Below the pieces are notes generated by a model, which worked only from the letters and a program-made list of their open reading frames with translations, was not told the origin of the DNA and did no database searches. Below, one piece after another: positions 17,068 to 24,998 of a stretch of 57,297 bases of DNA (position 1 is the first letter of the stretch; every line of letters starts with the position of its first letter). Made by a program: the position numbers and the translations under genes. The stretch lies in contig DATBGZ010000023.1 in the NCBI GenBank assembly GCA_036557785.1, positions 1 to 57,297 on the forward strand, read 5' to 3'. The stretch comes from DATBGZ01 sp036557785 (lineage in GTDB: Bacteria; Actinomycetota; Actinomycetes; Mycobacteriales; Micromonosporaceae).

Positions 17068-18234
17068 TCAGGCCGCGCGGCGGCGGCGGGCGAGCAGCCA
17101 GAGTGCGCCGAGCAGCACCACCCCGCCGGCGGCCGCGAGCCCCAGCGGAGCATACCGAGCAGCCTGGCCCGCGCTGCCCTGCGACACGGTGCCGAGCGCG
17201 GTCGGACCGGCTGTGGTGGCCGCGGCCGTGGTGCGGTGGTAGCGCAGGATCGTCGTCGGTCCGCTGTTGTCGCTGAGCGTCAGGAAGGACTGTCCGTCCA
17301 CTGTGTACGCGATCGCCTCGCCCTGTGGCTCGCCGGGCAGCGGCGTGATCCGGGGCGTACCCGTGGTGATGGCCCTGAGCACGTCGCCGTCGGGCACGTC
17401 CCACTCGTACGCCGCGGTGTACGTGCGCAGCGCGACCCGCTTCCGGTCCGGCGACGTGGCGGCGCCGGTCACCATCAGCTCGGGGAGCCGGCCGATGTCG
17501 TTCGCCCCAAGGGTCGGCACGGGGTGGAACTCGCCGACCAGTCGCAGCGGGACGCCGGCCGCCGTGTTCGGCTCGAGCGCGCGGGTGGGCTGGTACACGT
17601 ACGACGCGTCGCCGATCTCCTTGGTGACGATGACCGGCGTCGCGTCGCCAGCGAACAGCAGCGCCTCCGCGTCGTGCGCTCCATCCGGGTAGGTGAGCCG
17701 ATGGATGACCGGCGCGCCGCCCCCGGGCGGGATCCGCCACAGCGCGATGGTCTGCCGTCGCGTGATGCCGGTGATGTTGTCCCCCGTATCGGCCACCCAG
17801 AGTGCGCCGTCCGGGGCGACCGCGAGGTCCTCGGGGTCGCGTGGTGGCGTGGGGTAGCCCTGGGTACGGATCACCCGGCACTTCTGGTCGAGGTACACGA
17901 TCACGACCTGGCTCGTGTTCGGCTGACTGTCGACTTCGGACACGTAGCCGTCGGCGGTCGCCACCAGCCCCGACAGCTCCACCGCTCGCGGGTCGTCCAC
18001 AGTGCACACCGCCTGGCCCGTCGCCGGTGCCTGGCTCGCCGCCGCCCCGGGCGCTCCCACGACGACAGCCGCGACCACCGCCGCCGCCACCGCTCCCGCC
18101 ACCGCTCCCGCCGCCGCTCCCGCCGCCGCTCGCGCGATCTTGGGCTTATCGCCGTGGTTGGAGATCAAACCACGGCGATAACCCCAAGATCGCGGAGAAG
18201 GGAAGGTGGGGGCTGCGGCGCGGGCGCGAGGCAC
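17068..18234 (-). CDS. Secreted, membrane-anchored propeller-like protein (paralogue A)
   Basis: The open frame has 388 residues. An Ala/Val-rich hydrophobic segment (AAAVVAAVVVGAPGAAA) resembles a signal peptide core, and a C-terminal helix (LGLAAAGGVVLLGALWLLARRRR) resembles a membrane anchor with a basic stop-transfer. The extracytoplasmic part has propeller-like segments such as DPEDLAVAPDGALWVADTGD and ALRTYTAAYEWDV. It is paralogous to the protein at 19824-21281 on the other side of hflX; both share DPEDLA, RTYT-AYE and ITPLPGE-type blocks. The start is unclear. The first 36 codons include a dispersed palindromic repeat (18135-18192), so translation may begin at a GTG inside the hydrophobic segment. 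Confidence 0.7.
   Translation of the reverse strand: MPRARAAAPTFPSPRSWGYRRGLISNHGDKPKIARAAAGAAAGAVAGAVAAAVVAAVVVGAPGAAASQAPATGQAVCTVDDPRAVELSGLVATADGYVSEVDSQPNTSQVVIVYLDQKCRVIRTQGYPTPPRDPEDLAVAPDGALWVADTGDNITGITRRQTIALWRIPPGGGAPVIHRLTYPDGAHDAEALLFAGDATPVIVTKEIGDASYVYQPTRALEPNTAAGVPLRLVGEFHPVPTLGANDIGRLPELMVTGAATSPDRKRVALRTYTAAYEWDVPDGDVLRAITTGTPRITPLPGEPQGEAIAYTVDGQSFLTLSDNSGPTTILRYHRTTAAATTAGPTALGTVSQGSAGQAARYAPLGLAAAGGVVLLGALWLLARRRRAA
18135..18192. repeat. Dispersed palindromic repeat, copy 1
   Basis: Two 25-base arms (18135-18159 and 18168-18192) are complementary except for one pair, with an 8-base loop GGAGATCA. The arms begin CGATCTTGGG and carry TTATCGCCGTGGTT. A second copy lies at 27850-27907 in the opposite orientation. 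The element resembles REP-type palindromes I associate with Micromonosporaceae chromosomes. This copy overlaps the annotated 5' end of propeller paralogue A. Confidence 0.9.
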
Positions 18235-18299
18235 GGGGCCAGTCTGCCATCCGGGGCGCGGTCGTTATGCCGGTGCGCTGAGGGGTCGGCCGTGGCACG

Positions 18300-19709
18300 A
18301 TGAGCATCACGATGATCGACAACACCCATGCAGCCGACGGCGACGACCTGGAGCTGGCCGACCGCAACGCGCTGCGCCGCGTCGCTGGTCTGTCCACGGA
18401 ACTCGCCGACATCACCGAGGTCGAGTACCGCCAGTTGCGGCTGGAACGGGTGGTGCTCGTCGGGGTCTGGACCGAAGGCACCGCCGCCGACGCCGAGAAC
18501 TCACTGGTCGAGCTGGCCGAACTCGCGCGTACCGCCGGTTCCCAGGTGCTCGACGGCTTGATCCAACGCCGGACCAGGCCCGACCCGTCGACGTTCATCG
18601 GACGCGGCAAGGTCGAGCAGCTCCGGGGGGTCGTCCTCGGTACCGGCGCCGACACGGTGATCTGCGACGGGGAGCTCTCGCCGGGTCAACTGCGGACCCT
18701 CGAGGGTCAGGTCAAGGTCAAGGTCATCGACCGTACGGCGTTGATCCTCGACATCTTCGCCCAGCACGCGAAGAGCCACGAGGGCAAGGCGCAGGTCGAG
18801 CTCGCGCAACTGGAGTACTTCCTGCCGCGGCTGCGTGGCTGGGGCGAGGCGCTGTCCCGGCAGGCCGGCGGTAGCGCGCGGGGCGCCGGCGGAGGCGTGG
18901 GTCTGCGCGGTCCCGGTGAGACGAAGATCGAGACCGATCGGCGCCGGATCCGTTCCCGCATCGCGAAGCTCAAGCGCGAGATCTTCCAGATGAAGACCAT
19001 CCGCGAGACCAAGCGGTCCGGGCGTCGCCGGCACGCCGTGCCGAGCGTGGTGATCGCGGGGTACACGAACGCGGGCAAGTCCTCGCTGCTCAACCGGCTC
19101 ACCGGCGCCCGGGCGCTCGTCGAGGACGCCCTGTTCGCGACCCTCGACCCCACCACCCGACGAGCCCGTACCGCCGACGGCCGCGTCTACACGCTCTCCG
19201 ACACGGTCGGCTTCGTGCGCCACCTGCCGCACCAACTCGTCGAGGCGTTCCGCTCGACGCTGGAGGAGGTGGCCGACGCCGACGTCCTGCTACACGTCGT
19301 CGACGGCAGCCACCCCGACCCGGAGGAGCAGGTGCGGGCCGTACGGGAGGTGCTGGCCGAGCTCCAGCACGCTCCGGCGGTCGAGCTGCTCGTGGTGAAC
19401 AAGGCCGACGCGGCCGACGAGGAGACGCTGCTGCGGCTCAAGCGCATCTGGCCCGATGCCGTGTTCATCTCGGCCCGGACGGGTGCGGGGATCGAGGCGC
19501 TCCGGGAGCGGATCGACGCCGGCCTGCCGCGTCCCGCCGTCGAGCTCGAGGTGCTCGTGCCCTACGACCGCGGTGAACTCGTGGCCCGGCTGCACGAACG
19601 GGGCGAGGTGCTCTCCACCGAGCACACCGCGGCCGGCACCCGGCTTCGGGTGCGGGTGGGCCGGACGCTCGTGGCGGAGCTGGAACCCTTCGTCACCACC
19701 GCCGCCTGA
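18300..19709 (+). CDS. hflX: Ribosome-associated GTPase HflX
   Basis: HflX binds 50S subunits and splits or rescues stalled ribosomes, notably under heat stress. The protein has 469 residues. The N-terminal HflX domain contains TFIGRGKVEQL and LSPGQLRTLE and is followed by a coiled helical linker. The GTPase domain has G1 GYTNAGKSS near residue 250, DTVGFVRHLPHQLVEAFRST and NKAD. ATG at 18300 gives a normal actinobacterial length. The gene is divergent from propeller paralogue A and upstream of paralogue B. Confidence 0.95.
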   Translation: MSITMIDNTHAADGDDLELADRNALRRVAGLSTELADITEVEYRQLRLERVVLVGVWTEGTAADAENSLVELAELARTAGSQVLDGLIQRRTRPDPSTFIGRGKVEQLRGVVLGTGADTVICDGELSPGQLRTLEGQVKVKVIDRTALILDIFAQHAKSHEGKAQVELAQLEYFLPRLRGWGEALSRQAGGSARGAGGGVGLRGPGETKIETDRRRIRSRIAKLKREIFQMKTIRETKRSGRRRHAVPSVVIAGYTNAGKSSLLNRLTGARALVEDALFATLDPTTRRARTADGRVYTLSDTVGFVRHLPHQLVEAFRSTLEEVADADVLLHVVDGSHPDPEEQVRAVREVLAELQHAPAVELLVVNKADAADEETLLRLKRIWPDAVFISARTGAGIEALRERIDAGLPRPAVELEVLVPYDRGELVARLHERGEVLSTEHTAAGTRLRVRVGRTLVAELEPFVTTAA

Positions 19710-19823
19710 ACCGGCTCAACGGACGGGGTGTGCGTTATCACAGCAGGTCACGGCCGTGCTGCTCACTGTCAGCTGCTTCGCCCGGACTACGCGAAGCGCC
19801 GGCATTCTGACAGACTAGCCGGC

Positions 19824-21281
19824 ATGCGTGACTCCCTCCGGTTACCCGCGTTCCGGTCGGCTGCGTCGAGACTCCTCGTGGGCGCCGCCGTCGGCGTCCT
19901 GGTCGCGGGGCTGGCCGCCGGTCCCGCGTACGCCGAGGACGCGACCCCGACCACCACGGGCAGCGCGAGTGCCGGGACGGGTACCGACCAGGAGCCGAGC
20001 GTCGTCGGGCCGCAGACGGCCGGCGAGGGTGTCTGCACGCTGCCCACCTCCCTGACCGACGTGCGCGGCATCGTGGCGGCAGGTTCCGGGTACGCGGTCG
20101 TCCAGGGCAAGAAGGACAACCCCTCTCAGATCAAGATCTACAGCTTGAGTTCGAGTTGCAAGTCGACCACCAAGACGTGGTCGGGCACGGTGGTCAACCC
20201 GGTCGACCCCGAGGATCTGGCCCTCGTCGGGGACAACTACTGGGTCTGTGACTGCGGCGACGACAAGGCCGACCGGACCCGGATCGCGGTGGAGAAGGCT
20301 CCGACGGACGGCAGCAGCCCGTCCATCTACCGGTACACCTACCCCTCGGGCAACCTGGACGCGAAGGCGTTCGTGGTGAACGGGGATGGGATTCCCTTCA
20401 TCTTCGCGACGGAGAGCTCGGGCGCGACGAGCCTCTACTCCGTCGACAACGTTCCGTCGGCGAACAACGCCACCCCGGTGGCGCTGAAGAAGGTCGGCAG
20501 CTTCACGGCGATGACGACCGGTACCCCAGCGCCGTCGGGCGTCACCAACCCGCAGCTCGTGACCGGCGCCGCGCTCTCGCCCGACGGATCGAAGATCGTG
20601 GTCCGCACGTACACCGACGCCTATGAGTACAAGGTCAGCGATGGGGATATCGCCGGCGCGCTCAGCGCCGACCCGACCGGCGTCACCCCGTTGCCGGGCG
20701 AGAAGTCGGGTGAGGCGATCACGTACTCCGCCGACGGCAAGAGCTTCGTCACCGCCCCGGTAAGCAGTGGAAAGCTGCTGAGCTACACGCCCTACGTCAA
20801 GCCGGCGGCGCCGATCGAGCCGACGTCCACCGGGGATGAGAGCGGCAGTGGCTCGCACGGCCTGTTCGGCCGCTTCGACATGTCGCAGTTGACCCGCATC
20901 ATCGCCGCGGTCGGCGTGGTCGGCCTCGTGCTCGCCATCGCCGGGATCATCGGGATTCGCCGGGCCCGTCGCCGTCGCCAGGAAGAGGAAGACGACTACT
21001 ACGACGACGACTACGACGACCGCCCCCGGCGGGGTCGTGGCCGGCGGGAGCCCGCGTACTCCGGTGGCGGCTACGACGACGGATATGGCGGCTTCGGCAA
21101 CCAGGGCGGCTACGACCAGGGCTACGGCGGCCAGACCGGCTATGTCGATCAGGGATACGGGGCCCAGCCGGGCTACGGCGACCAGGGCTACGGCGGCCAG
21201 GGTGGCTACGACCAGGGCTATGGCGCGCAGCCGGGCTACGGCGACCAGGGCTACGGCGGGTACGGCGGCTACGGTCGCTGA
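19824..21281 (+). CDS. Secreted propeller-like protein with Tyr/Gly/Gln repeat tail (paralogue B)
   Basis: The protein has 485 residues. A signal peptide (ASRLLVGAAVGVLVAGLAAGPAYA) precedes a Thr/Ser-rich linker and a propeller-like ectodomain with DPEDLALVGDNYWVCDCGD and VVRTYTDAYEYKV. One membrane helix (IIAAVGVVGLVLAIAGIIGI) follows near residue 375. The cytoplasmic tail runs RRARRRR, then an acidic Asp/Tyr run, then about 80 residues of tandem GYGDQ, GYGGQ and GYDQ-type units, a composition like intrinsically disordered, phase-separating tails. It is a paralogue of the gene at 17068-18234, which lacks this tail. ATG at 19824 gives the signal peptide. Confidence 0.8.
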   Translation: MRDSLRLPAFRSAASRLLVGAAVGVLVAGLAAGPAYAEDATPTTTGSASAGTGTDQEPSVVGPQTAGEGVCTLPTSLTDVRGIVAAGSGYAVVQGKKDNPSQIKIYSLSSSCKSTTKTWSGTVVNPVDPEDLALVGDNYWVCDCGDDKADRTRIAVEKAPTDGSSPSIYRYTYPSGNLDAKAFVVNGDGIPFIFATESSGATSLYSVDNVPSANNATPVALKKVGSFTAMTTGTPAPSGVTNPQLVTGAALSPDGSKIVVRTYTDAYEYKVSDGDIAGALSADPTGVTPLPGEKSGEAITYSADGKSFVTAPVSSGKLLSYTPYVKPAAPIEPTSTGDESGSGSHGLFGRFDMSQLTRIIAAVGVVGLVLAIAGIIGIRRARRRRQEEEDDYYDDDYDDRPRRGRGRREPAYSGGGYDDGYGGFGNQGGYDQGYGGQTGYVDQGYGAQPGYGDQGYGGQGGYDQGYGAQPGYGDQGYGGYGGYGR

Positions 21282-21325
21282 ACAAGCGGGTCGCTGAACA
21301 AACGGGTCGCTGAACAAACGGGCCG
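21272..21325. repeat. 16-bp tandem repeat at the 3' end of paralogue B
   Basis: About three units of CGGGTCGCTGAACAAA start inside the last codons of the upstream gene. Each unit repeats the gene's terminal Arg codon and TGA stop. They lie at the convergent junction with lexA. Confidence 0.8.
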
Positions 21326-21380
21326 TGACCGAACGGGCTCTCCCGGAGCCGAGGGTGGCGCCGGGCAGACGCAGGCTCGG

Positions 21381-21424
21381 ATCACACGCGCCCGATCACA
21401 CGCGCCCGATCACACGCGCCGGAT
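21381..21424. repeat. 14-bp tandem repeat at the 3' end of lexA
   Basis: Three units of CGATCACACGCGCC lie at and just past the lexA stop. On the minus strand each unit carries the same Arg-Val-stop sequence that ends LexA. Confidence 0.8.
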
Positions 21425-22153
21425 GACCGCGACCACCTTGCCGAGGATCGTGGCCTCGTCGCCGGGGATCGGCTCGTAGGCGGGGTTGTGCGGCATGAGC
21501 CAGACGTGGCTGTCCCGGAACCGGTAGGTCTTCACGGTCGCCTCCCCGTCGAGCATCGCCGCGACGATCTCCCCGTTGTTCGCCGTCTGCTGCTGACGGA
21601 CCACGACGTAGTCGCCGTCACAGATCGCGGCGTCCAACATGGAGTCTCCCTTGACCGCGAGCAGGAACAGCGTGCCCTCGCCCACGATCTCGCGGGGGAG
21701 CGGAAAAACGTCCTCGATCGCCTGCTCGGCGAGGATCGGGCCGCCGGCGGCGATGCGGCCGAGCACCGGGACGTAAGCCGGCGCGGGTCGGGCGGCCCGT
21801 ACGGCCTCCTCGTCATCGGCGGTGAGCTCACTGCCGGGTCGCGCGTCGACCGCCCGGGGACGGTTGGGGTCCTTGCGCAGGTAGCCCTTCTTCTCCAGCA
21901 CCCCCAACTGGTAGGCCACGCTGGAGGGTGAGACAAGGCCGACCGCCTCGCCGATCTCCCGCACGGTCGGGGGGTAGCCGCGCCGGTCGACGGTCGCGCG
22001 GATGTACTCCAGAATCCGGCGCTGGCGCTCCGAGAGGTCGGGCGCGAACACCTCGGGGAGAGCGGTCATGACCTGCTCGACGGCGCGCAGCTCGTCGGCG
22101 CCTCCCCGTCGCCGCATGCCAGTGCCCGAAGCCTTGGCGTCGTCGGTTGCCAC
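21410..22153 (-). CDS. lexA: LexA SOS repressor
   Basis: LexA represses DNA-damage genes and cleaves itself when RecA filaments form. The protein has 247 residues. The winged HTH is YPPTVREIGEAVGLVSPSSV. The cleavage site is the Ala-Gly pair in GRIAAGGPI. The catalytic Ser is in VKGDSM near residue 170 and the Lys is in ATVKTY near 205. The start is GTG at 22153, with GGGAGG about six bases upstream. The open frame extends 83 codons further, but that part is not LexA-like. It is divergent from nrdR, and a near-consensus SOS box lies between them. Confidence 0.95.
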   Translation of the reverse strand: MATDDAKASGTGMRRRGGADELRAVEQVMTALPEVFAPDLSERQRRILEYIRATVDRRGYPPTVREIGEAVGLVSPSSVAYQLGVLEKKGYLRKDPNRPRAVDARPGSELTADDEEAVRAARPAPAYVPVLGRIAAGGPILAEQAIEDVFPLPREIVGEGTLFLLAVKGDSMLDAAICDGDYVVVRQQQTANNGEIVAAMLDGEATVKTYRFRDSHVWLMPHNPAYEPIPGDEATILGKVVAVIRRV

Positions 22154-22275
22154 GTGAGCCTCCCTGCAGATCGTGGACGTCAGTACTCTGTTGTATCCGC
22201 ATATCTCGCGCTTGCAAGTCGGGCGGCCCCGCCTTCGCCGTCTCGAACAACCGTACCGGCCGTGCTCGAAATTCT

Positions 22276-22289
22276 CAAACAGCTGTTCT
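22276..22289. promoter_or_regulatory. Candidate SOS box (LexA operator)
   Basis: CAAACAGCTGTTCT contains AAAC-AGCT-GTTC, one base from the GAAC-N4-GTTC core of Gram-positive SOS boxes. It is centred on AACAGCTGTT in the lexA-nrdR divergent region, 123 bases upstream of lexA. A half-site, TCGAAC, lies nearby at about 22243. Confidence 0.5.
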
Positions 22290-22378
22290 ACGGTTTCTTC
22301 CGGCGTGTCGCGGCCCACGCGCGCCCAGGGTCGGGCGGATTGCCGGGCGGGCATCCGTGCCGTTACGCTCGCGGCGCC

Positions 22379-22837
22379 ATGCGCTGCCCGTACTGTCGCC
22401 ACCCGGACTCGCGGGTCGTCGACTCACGCGAGGCGGACGACGGTGCGCTGATCCGGCGCCGGCGCGCGTGCCCGGAGTGCGGCCGGCGCTTCACCACCGT
22501 CGAGGAGGCGATGCTGGCGATCGTGAAGCGTTCCGGCGTCACGGAGCCCTTCAGCCGTACGAAGGTCATCGCCGGTGTGCGCAAGGCGTGCCAGGGCCGG
22601 CCGGTGGACGAGGACGCGATCGCCCTGCTCGCCCAGCGCGTCGAGGAGGCCGTGCGGGCCAAGGGTGCCGCCGAGGTGCCCAGCCACGAGGTGGGTCTGG
22701 CGATCCTCGGGCCGTTGCGCGAGCTCGATGAGGTGGCGTACCTGCGCTTCGCCAGCGTCTACCATTCGTTCACCACCCTCGATGACTTCGAGCAGGAGAT
22801 CGCCGCGCTGCGCGCGTCCACGAGCAAGCCGGAGTAG
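22379..22837 (+). CDS. nrdR: Transcriptional repressor NrdR
   Basis: NrdR represses ribonucleotide reductase genes in response to ATP/dATP. The protein has 152 residues, the normal size. The zinc ribbon is formed by CPYC and CPECGRRFTT. The ATP-cone follows, with FSRTKVIAGVRKAC and EVGLAILGPLRELDEVAYLRFASVY. ATG at 22379 matches the family start MRCPYC. It is divergent from lexA and followed three bases later by a lipoprotein gene. Confidence 0.95.
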   Translation: MRCPYCRHPDSRVVDSREADDGALIRRRRACPECGRRFTTVEEAMLAIVKRSGVTEPFSRTKVIAGVRKACQGRPVDEDAIALLAQRVEEAVRAKGAAEVPSHEVGLAILGPLRELDEVAYLRFASVYHSFTTLDDFEQEIAALRASTSKPE

Positions 22838-22840
22838 CCT

Positions 22841-23605
22841 ATGCGCGTGCGTCGATGGGCTGTGATAGGGCTGGGACTCGCCGGCGTGGCGCTGGGCCTG
22901 GCCTGTGCCCGCGGCAACGGTACGACCGGTGCGGAGCCGCCCGGAGACTCACCAAAGGCCCCGGTCGCGGTCGACGTCGTCGCGGTCCACCCCGGCCTCG
23001 ACGACCGCAGCCTCGCGATGGACCTTCAACTGCTCGACGGCGCGCCCGACTGCGGCTCGGGCCCGCAACTCGGCTACAACGAGTGGGAGAACGGCCGGGT
23101 CTTCGCCAACGTGGTGGTGGACGCGCCGGGCTCGCTGATCTACGGCCACTGCCCCGGCCTGAAGATCGTCACGGCGACGCTGCACTTCGACTACGTCGTG
23201 GCGGGACTGCCCTTGACGACCAACAACTCACAGTCGTGGGACCCGGCCACGCCCGACTACCGGCTCTGCGATCCGGTGCTGGGCTGCCATCCACCCGCCG
23301 ACCACTGCGCTCGGGTCTGGACGAACCTGGCCGTCTTCGATCTCGACACGCCACAGCACAGCTATGTGAACACCGTCCACTGTGATCAGACGTGGCTTGT
23401 CCTGCAGATCGACCGCAACGCGGGTGCGTGTGGTGCGGGACGGCCGGCCTGTTCCGTGCCCCCGGCGACGGTCCGCTACTTCCTGCGCTGGGACGATCGC
23501 TGGCGGCTGGTCGCGAGTTCCCAGAGCGCCGGCTGCCCCGAGGCCGTGGTGGGCGAACCCGGCTTCCCCGTGCCGGTCTGCGATGGCCTGCCCGCCCTTC
23601 CGTGA
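22841..23605 (+). CDS. Predicted lipoprotein of unknown function
   Basis: The protein has 254 residues. The N-terminus MRVRRWAVIGLGLAGVALG runs into a lipobox-like LAC at about residue 22, then a Gly/Thr/Pro linker. The ectodomain is unusually rich in Cys, with about ten beyond the lipobox, which suggests disulfide bonds. Motifs such as LGYNEWENGRVF and YFLRWDDRWRL do not point me to a family. It starts three bases after nrdR with GGAG upstream, so it may be co-transcribed with it. Confidence 0.65.
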   Translation: MRVRRWAVIGLGLAGVALGLACARGNGTTGAEPPGDSPKAPVAVDVVAVHPGLDDRSLAMDLQLLDGAPDCGSGPQLGYNEWENGRVFANVVVDAPGSLIYGHCPGLKIVTATLHFDYVVAGLPLTTNNSQSWDPATPDYRLCDPVLGCHPPADHCARVWTNLAVFDLDTPQHSYVNTVHCDQTWLVLQIDRNAGACGAGRPACSVPPATVRYFLRWDDRWRLVASSQSAGCPEAVVGEPGFPVPVCDGLPALP

Positions 23606-23640
23606 GCGGACCGTACGGCTGGCCGGTCCACTGAGGACGA

Positions 23641-24939
23641 TCAGGCGGGCTGGGGCCGGACCGCGGCGGGTGTGACGCGTACGGACATCACGGCGGCGAA
23701 GAAGCAGAGCACGCCCGCCGCGACCCAGGCCGGGTTGTACTCGCCCGTGACGTCCCGGACGAACCCGGCCCCGCTGGCGGCCACGGCCGCGCCGATCTGG
23801 TGCGCGCCGAAGACCCAGCCGAAGACGACCGGGCCGTCCGCCCCGAAGTGCTGGCGGCACAGCGCGATCGTGGGTGGCACCGTGGCGACCCAGTCCAGCC
23901 CGTAGAAGACGACGAATACCAGCAGGCTCGGGTGGGCCGTGCCGCTGATCAGCGAGGGCAGCAGCAGCAACGAGATGCCGCGCAGGGCGTAGTACGCGCC
24001 GAGCAGGACCCGCGAGTCGTACCGGTCGGTGAGGATCCCCGACACGACCGTGCCGACGATGTCGAAGACGCCGATGAGCGCGAGCAGCCCGGCGGCCGTC
24101 GTCTCGGGCATCCCATGGTCGTGGGCGGCGGGGATGAGGTGGGTGGCGACCAGTCCGTTCGTGCTCGCGCCGCAGATCGCGAACGCGCCGACGAGCAGCC
24201 AGAACGTGCCGGTACGCCCCGCGCCGCGCAGCACCGACAGCGCGCGCGTGCCGGCGCCCGTACCGCGGTGCGGAGCCGGGACGATCGCGGAGCCGCCGTA
24301 GGGCGCCAACCCCAGGTCGGCCGGGTGGTCGCGCAGGAACCAGGCGACGAGCGGCACGACGGCCAGGGCTGCGCCGGTGACCGTGAGCGCGGCGGTGCGC
24401 CAGCCGTGGTGCTCGGCGAGGGTGGCGAGCACCGGGAGGAAGATGAGCTGCCCGGTCGCCCCCGCGGCGGTGAGCACGCCGGTGACGACACCCCGGTGGC
24501 GGATGAACCAGCGCCCCGCGACCGTGGCGACGAGCACGAGCGCCATCGAGCCGGTGCCGAGCCCGACCAGCACGCCCCAGAGCAGGACCAACTGCCAGCT
24601 CGCGGTCATGAAGACGGTCAGCCCGCTGCCGGTCGCCACCAGCAGCAGCGCGCCCGCGACCACCCGCCGTACGCCGAGGCGGTCCATGAGCGCCGCGGCG
24701 AAGGGCGCGGTGAGCCCGAAGAGCACCAGGTTCACCGAGACCGCGAGCGAGATCGTGCCCCGGCTCCAGCCGAACTCGTCCTGCAGCGGCGTGATCAGCA
24801 CGCCGGGCGTGGCCCGGAACCCGGCCGCGCCGATGATCGCGATGCCGGTGACGGCCGCGACCAGCCACGCCCGGTGGATCGCTGTGGCGCGCGGCGCCCG
24901 GGTACGGCCTGGGGTTGTCGTGGTCACGGAGCCGATCAT
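23641..24939 (-). CDS. Major facilitator superfamily transporter
   Basis: The protein has about 432 residues and 12 predicted membrane helices. LMDRLGVRRVVAGALLL fits the MFS motif A region between helices 2 and 3, and ILTDRYDSRVLLGAYY is the equivalent in the second half. FGWSRGTISLA near residue 58 resembles monocarboxylate/oxalate-type MFS proteins. The substrate is unknown. ATG at 24939 is chosen; GTG at 24957 is also possible. It is divergent from the GlxA-type regulator with only 60 bases between them, so regulation by that protein is plausible but not shown. Confidence 0.85.
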   Translation of the reverse strand: MIGSVTTTTPGRTRAPRATAIHRAWLVAAVTGIAIIGAAGFRATPGVLITPLQDEFGWSRGTISLAVSVNLVLFGLTAPFAAALMDRLGVRRVVAGALLLVATGSGLTVFMTASWQLVLLWGVLVGLGTGSMALVLVATVAGRWFIRHRGVVTGVLTAAGATGQLIFLPVLATLAEHHGWRTAALTVTGAALAVVPLVAWFLRDHPADLGLAPYGGSAIVPAPHRGTGAGTRALSVLRGAGRTGTFWLLVGAFAICGASTNGLVATHLIPAAHDHGMPETTAAGLLALIGVFDIVGTVVSGILTDRYDSRVLLGAYYALRGISLLLLPSLISGTAHPSLLVFVVFYGLDWVATVPPTIALCRQHFGADGPVVFGWVFGAHQIGAAVAASGAGFVRDVTGEYNPAWVAAGVLCFFAAVMSVRVTPAAVRPQPA

Positions 24940-24998
24940 GCTCGGCCCGGGGTCCACCCGGAAGTGGCCGGGACGCCACTATGTGAAAGAATCCGGCC

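Noticed and set aside
16456..18303. 615-codon plus-strand frame across dapF and the propeller gene
   Set aside because: It is antisense to or out of frame with two recognisable genes and its composition is shadow-like.
21060..21281. CRISPR-like regular repeats
   Set aside because: The repeats are short in-frame coding units of a low-complexity protein tail without unique spacers. No CRISPR array was seen anywhere in the window.
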